Made by a program: the position numbers and the translations under genes
Source: Microbotryum silenes-acaulis
Lineage: Eukaryota; Basidiomycota; Microbotryomycetes; Microbotryales; Microbotryaceae
Direction of reading: 5' to 3'
DNA: 64,000 bases
NCBI GenBank assembly: GCA_003665825.1
Contig: QPFY01000003.1
Coordinates: 434,001-498,000, forward strand
In this document: positions 58,519 through 64,000 of the stretch, in pieces
Numbering within the stretch: the stretch's first letter is position 1
Layout: each line of letters begins with the position of its first letter
Notes under the pieces: model-generated
The model's database searches: none
What the model saw: the letters and a program-made list of their open reading frames with translations, nothing else
What the model was told of the DNA's origin: nothing

Positions 58519-59422
58519 TCACGTTGAGTATTCAATTACTCGCCACCTTTTGCCATCCTCTGTTGTAATCACATCACCCTCCTTTGGCGGATCTTCGTCG
58601 CCCGCTCGAGTCTCGCCCAGCGGCCACCGCTTGCCGTCCACCTGCCCATCACCTACCATATCCTTCCACTCCCCACTTCCATTCAGATCCCTCCTCATTG
58701 CCCAAAATCTGCTGTGGTCATCCACCCCCATCCCGACTTCCCACCCCGCGACCCTCCCCCAAAAAATCTTGTCATCCTCCCTCGCCAAAATCAAACACTT
58801 CACCACCTTAGGTAAAAGCAACCTTCTCCACACCTCTTCATATTCCTGTATCGGAGAACCAGGTACGACTGGATTTGGCATCGATCCTGTTTCCAACACA
58901 TCGCCGTTGGGTAGAGTGGTAAAAGTCCCTTCGTCTGCTGGAGGAGACTCATCCTCGTTTGCTGCAGGTGGAGGTGTGTACTCTGGTGCGCCTTGTCTCG
59001 AGTCGATGAGGGGTGTGAAAGAGGCTCTTGGTTGTCCTGGGATAATCAATCAAACATAAATACGAAAAATGACCTTGCTTTCAAGTCGATCCCACCGCTC
59101 GTATCACAAGTTGCTCACCATCAGCCGAAGCTGGCAAGAGCTTCTTCCATCCTGCTGTAGCCCAATCGATCTCGCCTTGCCGTTGATGGCCATCCACAAA
59201 AGTTCTCAAGTCTAAGAAGAAACCTGTTCTACCCTGCATTCCATTCACGCCAGCGCCTAGCCGTTGATCAGCTTCGAAGCTGGACCTATCGGCGCAACCG
59301 GGTGTGGGGGTTCGAGGCATCATCTTACGTACCTGAATGAACAACACATCACAATCTTCGGATGCTGCATTTGGAGGCCATCGGATGGAGACGCGCGTAG
59401 AAACTAGAGGATCCATCGTCAT
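58519..59422 (-). CDS. HRI1: HRI1-family protein
   Basis: complement(join(58519..59036, 59119..59233, 59333..59422)), 723 nt, 240 aa (yeast Hri1 is 244). The family has two beta-barrel-like domains and unknown biochemical activity; yeast Hri1 has been reported to bind Hrr25 and Sec72. The first exon encodes STRVSIRWPPNAASEDCDVLFIQ. The second shows GRTGFFLDLRTFVDG and IDWATAGWKKLLP. The third contains YEEVWRRLLLPKV, KCLILAREDDKIFWGRVAGWEVG and the diagnostic ending VITTEDGKRWRVIEYST, parallel to the yeast TSNGLNWEVIEY end. The second exon's acceptor (atgcag at 59234) was chosen by phase; an alternative AG upstream (gctag) would not keep the frame. Confidence 0.85.
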
Positions 59423-59534
59423 GGTCGCCAGCTTGATCGGGACGAGAGAGGGCCAGCGAGACAGCCGGTGCCTTTCTAGGCTTGGCGCAGGGCGTGTGGG
59501 GTGGATCGCTATCGCACGCGCGCAGGCCCGAAGT

Positions 59535-59695
59535 GTAAGGTCTTGCCCTACAGAAAGTCGCGAGGACGGTCGTAATCGAAGTCGATACAGTGAGAGGCGG
59601 TAGAGAGTACTTGTTAAACGTCTTTACTGGGTTTCAGCTAGAAGTTAACTACCAAGAGAGAGCCAGAGAGAGAGAGAGAGAGAGAGATGGGGAAG
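59535..59695 (+). repeat. Left arm of 161-bp inverted repeat
   Basis: Starts gtaaggtcttgcc, ends gatggggaag after a GA-rich run (59665-59688). It matches the reverse complement of 62355-62515 with about four differences (for example cagaaag versus cagagag, aaacgtc versus aaatgtc, accaaga versus accgaga). Confidence 0.9.
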
Positions 59696-59776
59696 GGCAA
59701 TTTCCAATTGAGCCAGGCCGAGACCTGTGCGTCGGCGTCAGTCTTGATTGACGTCGGCCGCGGGGTCGAAGGCCTG

Positions 59777-60039
59777 GTCTCAAGGGGGGCGGCGGCCTTA
59801 CACCCTCCCCTCCGAAGTCCTGTCTGGGCTTCTTCGCTTGACTATTCCCTGTAGTACCGTGGTCGGTATACACCGAGCTTGCCCGAAGGTACATCGAAAA
59901 CGACCAGAGACAACAGGGGTACAATCCCCTTGGACCCCTCGGTGTATACCGACCACGGTACTACAGGGAATAGTCAAGCGAAGAAGCCCAGACAGGACTT
60001 CGGAGGGCAGGGTGTAAGGCCGCCCGCCCCCCTTGAGAC
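59777..60039. repeat. Long hairpin: about 100-bp arms, 60-nt loop
   Basis: Left arm 59777-59877 (gtctcaagggg..tataccaccgag region) pairs with right arm 59938-60039 with one indel and one mismatch. The unpaired loop 59878-59937 contains a smaller palindrome (aggggtacaatcccct). The near-perfect pairing implies recent inverted duplication or a foldback/MITE-type element. Confidence 0.9.
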
Positions 60040-60123
60040 TGTAAGGTTCGGCAGCCTCTCGGTAGGTCCAAGCTCAAAAAACCGTTTGAGCTTGGACCTA
60101 CCGAGAGGCTGCCGAACCTTACA
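60040..60123. repeat. 84-bp near-perfect palindrome (MITE-like)
   Basis: tgtaaggttcggcagcctct.. is followed after a short A-rich loop by the exact reverse complement ending ..gccgaaccttaca. Arms are about 38 bp with no evident mismatch. It directly abuts the larger hairpin on its right side and has terminal TGTAAGG/CCTTACA. Confidence 0.9.
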
Positions 60124-60152
60124 TCCTCCCCCACTGTGCAAGTAATACTGCA

Positions 60153-61830
60153 CTACATGCAGGGAACGGATGAGTCGATAGCCATTTGCTCGAAATTGTC
60201 AGTCGCTCCGCTCTCGGATTGGTCATCAGACCAAACAGACTTGAACTGTTTAACGACATGGTGCCCACCGATTAGGCGGGTCTCTCGCTTGCCCTTAAGC
60301 TTCAGCTTGTGGAGGAGCTCGCCCAGACCGGTGTGGTTTGCGAGTCCCGTGAAGTCGATCAGTTCCCCGTTCGTTCGGAGGATTGAAGCCTTGTACCCGG
60401 CTAGTTCGGCTAGTTGTCCAAGCTTTTCGCGAGTGGTCTTCATGGCGGCTTGTTGGCGCATTTCGCGGCGCATTTTTTGTGCCTTGCGTTGGGAGGCGCT
60501 GCGTGCCTTGTTCTGCGGGGTGGTGCGCACGCATGGTTTTGAGTTCGTGCCGGAATTTCTTCGCGATAGCGGTAGGCAATTCACGTACAATAGGTAGGTC
60601 ACGAACTTTGTTGGCGTCACGTTTCTTGAGGTATGCCTGAACCGCAGGCAAATCTTCAGTGAAATCCTCATGCGCCTCTTCGATGACGGAATCTTTTCGA
60701 CTTCGTATTGGAGTCCTCCGAGTCGACGAGGAACTTGGAGATTGGCGAGTTGCCGCCAATAACCGTGATGTGCGATAGCACCTTGGTGATAGCCATTTCT
60801 AGGCTATCGATTGGGAATATATGCACTGTGTTAACAATGCGCATGGGCCAGAGAGATTCGTCTGACTCACGGTTTGTTGCAGTTGAGAAGCGTGGAACCG
60901 CGGTGAAATGCGTCGGGACTCGGAGTAAGCGAGCTGCAGTGGGATGTCCAAAACGTAGGTTGAAGAGCTTGGGCTGTAGTTCAGGCATTTATAGGGCCCC
61001 ATGAACAAAGGGCACCATTTTCTCGCTCTGAAGGGAGCCGTTGTCAAGTTTTTTGTGGAAACCCAGAAGTACTTCCCAATGGGGGACACCTCTTTGTTAT
61101 TGCCTTTACCCGCCGCTTGAGGTCCAAGGTCGGCCCTGCGCTTTTTGTTCGCTGTGATTGTTTGGGTACACCTTTGTTTTGGCAAGCGTATCTCGGCCCT
61201 GTTGTACCCAGATGTTCGTTTCTTGGACGAAGAATACCAGGTTCTTTGTGCTTCCTTTGTACACCATATTTGAAGGCATCGCTTGCGGTGCTCGGAACCG
61301 AGAAAGGTCAAATGGCGAGAAACCGGATGCCGAGCTGCGCCCTGAATTGATCGTGAACTCGACAAAAGGCACCACTTTCGGCCAGTTTGTTTGTTCCTCA
61401 GTGACAAGTTGTCGCATAGCTGTATTCATGTCACGGTGAACTCGCTCGAGTTTTCCGTTCGTTTGGGGATGATACGAAGTGGAGAAGGACAATGTAGTCC
61501 CTAGCAGTTGCCACAGGTTTTGCCAGAAGGCTGCGCGGAAAACCTTATCATTGTCCATTGTGATTTCCTTGGGAATACCCCATCTTGGTTAAATAAAGGC
61601 AATGAACAACTTCGCCGTTTTTTCCGCGGTAAGTGCCGTCAGGTTGCACGGTACCATGATGACTTCGCCGGTGAGGCAATCAATGGCATTGAGGAGGTAG
61701 TCCACATTGGCGCCGTTGGCGTCTCGTGCTGTGGGGAACGGGCCCTGAAAATCCAAATGAATTTCGACCCCGTGGCCGACGTCAAGACTGACGCCGACGC
61801 ACAGGCCTCGGCCTGGCTCAACTGAGAAGC
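60153..61830 (-). pseudogene. Degenerate Ty3/gypsy retrotransposon integrase region
   Basis: Read on the minus strand, the core shows a catalytic-domain start (DFQGPFPTARD, YLLNAIDCLTGEVI), then LGTTLSFSTSYHPQTNGK and ERVHRDMNTAMRQLV typical of the gypsy integrase core, and the C-terminal GPYKCLNY and FHASQL boxes of the GPY/F-like module. The frame is broken. A TAA at about 61591 interrupts it between FIAFI and PRWGIPKEI. Further breaks follow: near 61130 the frame shifts at an A-run, and another shift around 60520-60670 separates two remnants of a tail (KKRDANKVRDLPIVRELP and KMRREMRQQAAMKTTREKL). No reverse transcriptase or gag found. The element is clearly non-autonomous. Family assignment is from motif recognition only. 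Confidence 0.8.
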
Positions 61831-61839
61831 CCTTCCTAT

Positions 61840-62350
61840 GATGGTCCTCGCAGCAGGAGAGAGGTCTAGGCTGAGACTAGACTTTCGGGGACGAGGTGCG
61901 AGGGAGTTCTCGAGGGAGGATCAGGTTAGGACTGCGAAGCAACTGAAGCAGGACTTGAACTGTAGGGTTCTCGAGAAGGGTAAGGAGTCTGATTGCAAGG
62001 AGTGTGGTGTGAGTAGGAGTTTGAGTGTGAGAATGAGGATGTGAGTTGTTGCTTGCAGGAAGCAAAGGAGAAACTATCAAATGGCCGGCTTTTATAGTAA
62101 AAGCCGTGGAAGGTTATGGAATGTGATGGAAGGTTTTCTACAAGCGAGAGATCACGATGCCCGATGTTTGGGTTGCCAGATGGAAGGTTGAGAAACGAGG
62201 TGGAGTCTTATGGAACGAAGACGACTCTCGGGTTTCGGCGTGCTGTCTCGAAGAGGAAGGTGAGGAGAGGACCGGCGTTAGTCGCGCTTGATCGAGAGCT
62301 TGATCTTCGAGCCGGACCGGAGTTGGACTTCGGCTCACCAACTTGACCGT
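61840..62350. other. Purine-rich filler inside the element
   Basis: No protein motifs. Repeated ggaaggtt-type words occur at 62107-62180. It might be a 5' untranslated or gag-side remnant on the minus strand. Confidence 0.4.
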
Positions 62351-62354
62351 TACA

Positions 62355-62515
62355 CTTCCCCATCTCTCTCTCTCTCTCTCTCTCTGGCTCTCTCTCGGTA
62401 GTTAACTTCTAGCTGAAACCCAGTAAAGACATTTAACAAGTACTCTCTACCGCCTCTCACTGTATCGACTTCGATTACGACCGTCCTCGCGACTCTCTGT
62501 AGGGCAAGACCTTAC
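62355..62515 (-). repeat. Right arm of 161-bp inverted repeat
   Basis: Starts cttccccatc followed by a (CT)n run and ends gggcaagaccttac. Reverse complement of the left arm at 59535-59695. Confidence 0.9.
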
Positions 62516-62942
62516 CGCAGCCACGCTCGGACGCATGCGAACGAAACCCCTGGCTCTGCGTGCATGAAGCGTCGGGCCTTGATCACAAGGCTACAACAAA
62601 ACTTCGTAACCCACAGCAAAACTCTCTCTATTTTCACAAATGCTGGCGGGCTCACACGATAGCCTCGAGCCTCACTTGTTGGTGAGAAAAATTCGTGGCA
62701 GCCACCAGGGCTCCTTCCAATGCAAGATGCAAACGACAAAAAGACCATGCATAGTGTTCTAAAAGACATGCGATGCGGAGACAATGCGAATATATGTATC
62801 CAGATGATTCGTAAGGAACGTAGTATGGAGGCGCACCAGGCGCCATAGGACGAAGAGTGTCGTGTTTGAGTTCGAGGGAGTGTCCGTGAGTACCGCGGTC
62901 ATAGAATGAACCGCGGTGAATGGTTGTGTTTTTTTGGATGTT
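62516..62942. other. Intergenic flank of mobile element
   Basis: About 430 bp between the right arm and the 3' end of the beta-helix gene. Nothing recognised. Confidence 0.45.
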
Positions 62943-64000
62943 TTATCCAAAGTATGAATTCCGAGTGGTTATAGCTCCCGGCCCTCGGCAGATCAAAAGC
63001 ACGAGAGCGACCAAACGGGAGAAACCTGCCTGCAGGATCATCCCGGGGGTCGTGTAAGGGTCGGCAACGAACCCTTGAGGCTTGGGTAGCGGGAACCAGC
63101 TCGTGAAGCATTGAGGTGACTCGACACCACCAAAGTTGGCGAGCTTGGCGACGTTGCCCGTGACGACGGCGTTGGCATGGCCGGCGACGGCGATGGCATA
63201 CCCAAAGTAACCTGAGGCACCGGAGGTGAACACATTGTTCTGAACTGTGCCGCCGAAAGTGCGAGCGACGGTGCGGTTGTCGGTAACCCAAACTATCGTA
63301 CCCATCGCGATGCCGACCTTGATTAACGAAGCTTTGGACGTGATGACGTTGTTGCGCACGACGACGCCGGAGAAATTGCCGAGCGAAGTGTAGTCGACCA
63401 TGTTGATCCCTCCCAGCAGCTGGCGCTGGTCCGAGATGATGCGGTTGTTCTGCACTACAGTGCCTTGCGCGCCGAAGAGGACGATGGCGCCGTCGGTCGC
63501 ATCTGTGATGACGTTGTTATGAACTTTTGATACACCGCACGCCATCGAGATGCCATCAGCCCAATGCCCAGGGGCGTAAGTGCCCGTATTGTCGCGCTTG
63601 AACTGCGAGGCTCCTGACGGGGCGTGCCCGGACGGGCCGAACTGGTTGTCATGGACTTGCATCCCTTCGCAGTAGAAAGTGCAGCGATCATGCGGCCAGT
63701 AAAGACCTTCTTGCGAGTGGAAGACACTCCAGGCCCTGGGCTCGAAAGCGTGGACGTGGTGAATGATCTGGCCGCGACTGTTGCCACCCATCTCGATCAG
63801 GGCCGCGCCGCCAGGGTAGATGCCGAGCGCGGGTCGGGCGCCGTCGACTTGTATGTGTTGGATCGAGACACCGTTCATGAAGTTGTAGCCCGAGGCATAG
63901 ATAGCGCACGTCTGCGTGGCACCGGTAACGACCAACGTGGCTCGCGTGTCACCCGTGGGGTTGCCTGTTGAAGCCGGGCAAACGAGGAACAGAGTCAGCG
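62943..64000 (-). CDS. Parallel beta-helix (pectin-lyase-fold) protein, partial
   Basis: A minus-strand frame runs from the right edge to the TAA at 62943-62945; the 5' end lies beyond 64000. It has the spaced, right-handed parallel beta-helix pattern: NFMNGVSIQHIQVDG, ALIEMGGNSRGQIIHHVHAFEP, EGMQVHDNQFGPSG, GVSKVHNNVITDATDGAIVLFG, TVVQNNRII, GVVVRNNVITSKA, GTVQNNVFTS and NAVVTGNVAKLANFGG. The C-terminal segment has a hydrophobic stretch (FSRLVALVLLICRG) near the end, possibly a GPI- or membrane-attachment signal. Fungal relatives are mostly cell-surface or secreted proteins of unclear substrate; no Asp/Lys catalytic set of a known lyase or polygalacturonase is apparent. An AG at the extreme edge (ttcaacag|gcaacc) may be a splice acceptor, in which case the exon starts near 63967. 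Confidence 0.75.
   Translation of the reverse strand, partial: LTLFLVCPASTGNPTGDTRATLVVTGATQTCAIYASGYNFMNGVSIQHIQVDGARPALGIYPGGAALIEMGGNSRGQIIHHVHAFEPRAWSVFHSQEGLYWPHDRCTFYCEGMQVHDNQFGPSGHAPSGASQFKRDNTGTYAPGHWADGISMACGVSKVHNNVITDATDGAIVLFGAQGTVVQNNRIISDQRQLLGGINMVDYTSLGNFSGVVVRNNVITSKASLIKVGIAMGTIVWVTDNRTVARTFGGTVQNNVFTSGASGYFGYAIAVAGHANAVVTGNVAKLANFGGVESPQCFTSWFPLPKPQGFVADPYTTPGMILQAGFSRLVALVLLICRGPGAITTRNSYFG

Larger units (their letters stand above)
59535..62515. mobile_element. Composite mobile-element island with 161-bp inverted terminal arms
   Basis: The sequence from 59535 to 59695 (starting gtaaggtcttgccctacag) recurs as its reverse complement at 62355-62515 with only a few mismatches. 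The arms contain (GA)n/(CT)n runs and point inward. Between them lie two long hairpins (59777-60123), a decayed Ty3/gypsy integrase region (60153-61830, minus) and purine-rich filler (61840-62350). No reverse transcriptase, RNase H or protease is visible, so the unit is internally deleted. Because the arms are inverted rather than direct, they are not an ordinary LTR pair. I cannot see a clear target-site duplication. Confidence 0.75.

Noticed and set aside
59535..62515. Intact LTR retrotransposon
   Set aside because: Arms are inverted, not direct, and reverse transcriptase, RNase H, protease and gag are not visible.

Overview
The window reads as a nuclear segment of a basidiomycete fungus, most likely a red-yeast type (Pucciniomycotina/Microbotryomycetes-like). 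Evidence: GC-rich coding DNA; compact genes cut by many short (about 50-110 nt) GT-AG introns; DUF6534 multi-pass proteins, a family typical of basidiomycetes; fungal DASH and CBP3 genes; and basidiomycete-like RAD51, RPL17 and mS38. The species assignment is inference. Most genes had to be assembled from several exons. Wherever exons are given, their summed length is a multiple of three and the junctions restore family motifs.

Layout. 1-9.2 kb: 3' part of a serine-rich hypothetical gene, then a 15-exon SMC4 (condensin). 9.2-15 kb: a tiny RAMP4/YSY6-like ER gene, a coiled-coil hypothetical and an ACAA2-like thiolase. 15.2-22.1 kb: three tandem minus-strand DUF6534 seven-helix membrane genes, the middle one broken by an in-frame stop. 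23.2-29.1 kb: RAD51 and a DUF726 hydrolase-fold protein. 30.1-37.4 kb: a ubiquitin-conjugating enzyme with micro-exons, a large TPR-like hypothetical and DASH subunit ASK1. 38-42.5 kb: two tandem secreted Rds1-type ferritin-like genes. 44.4-52.6 kb: mitoribosomal mS38, a KDEL-bearing small PDI, a one-helix hypothetical, the complex III chaperone CBP3 and a glutathionyl-hydroquinone-reductase-type GST. 53.2-59.4 kb: a GH15 hydrolase, RPL17 and HRI1. 59.5-62.5 kb: a mobile-element island with 161-bp inverted arms, two long hairpins and a decayed Ty3/gypsy integrase. 62.9-64 kb: 3' part of a parallel beta-helix (pectin-lyase-fold) gene running off the right edge.

Functionally this is mainly housekeeping chromosome: chromosome structure, segregation and repair (SMC4, ASK1, RAD51), mitochondrial biogenesis (mS38, CBP3), ER proteostasis (RAMP4, PDI), ubiquitin conjugation, carbon metabolism (thiolase, GH15) and redox or stress proteins. 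Two accessory patches interrupt it: the DUF6534 array and the repeat island. There is no operon logic; several gene pairs share divergent promoters (DUF726/E2, mS38/PDI, CBP3/GST).

The most notable signals are the E2 whose catalytic cysteine codon sits in a 4-nt exon and whose C-terminal tail resembles SUMO-interacting motifs; a conserved 14-nt exon carrying a predicted metal-ligand helix segment in both ferritin-like paralogues; and the nested inverted repeats at 59.5-62.5 kb.
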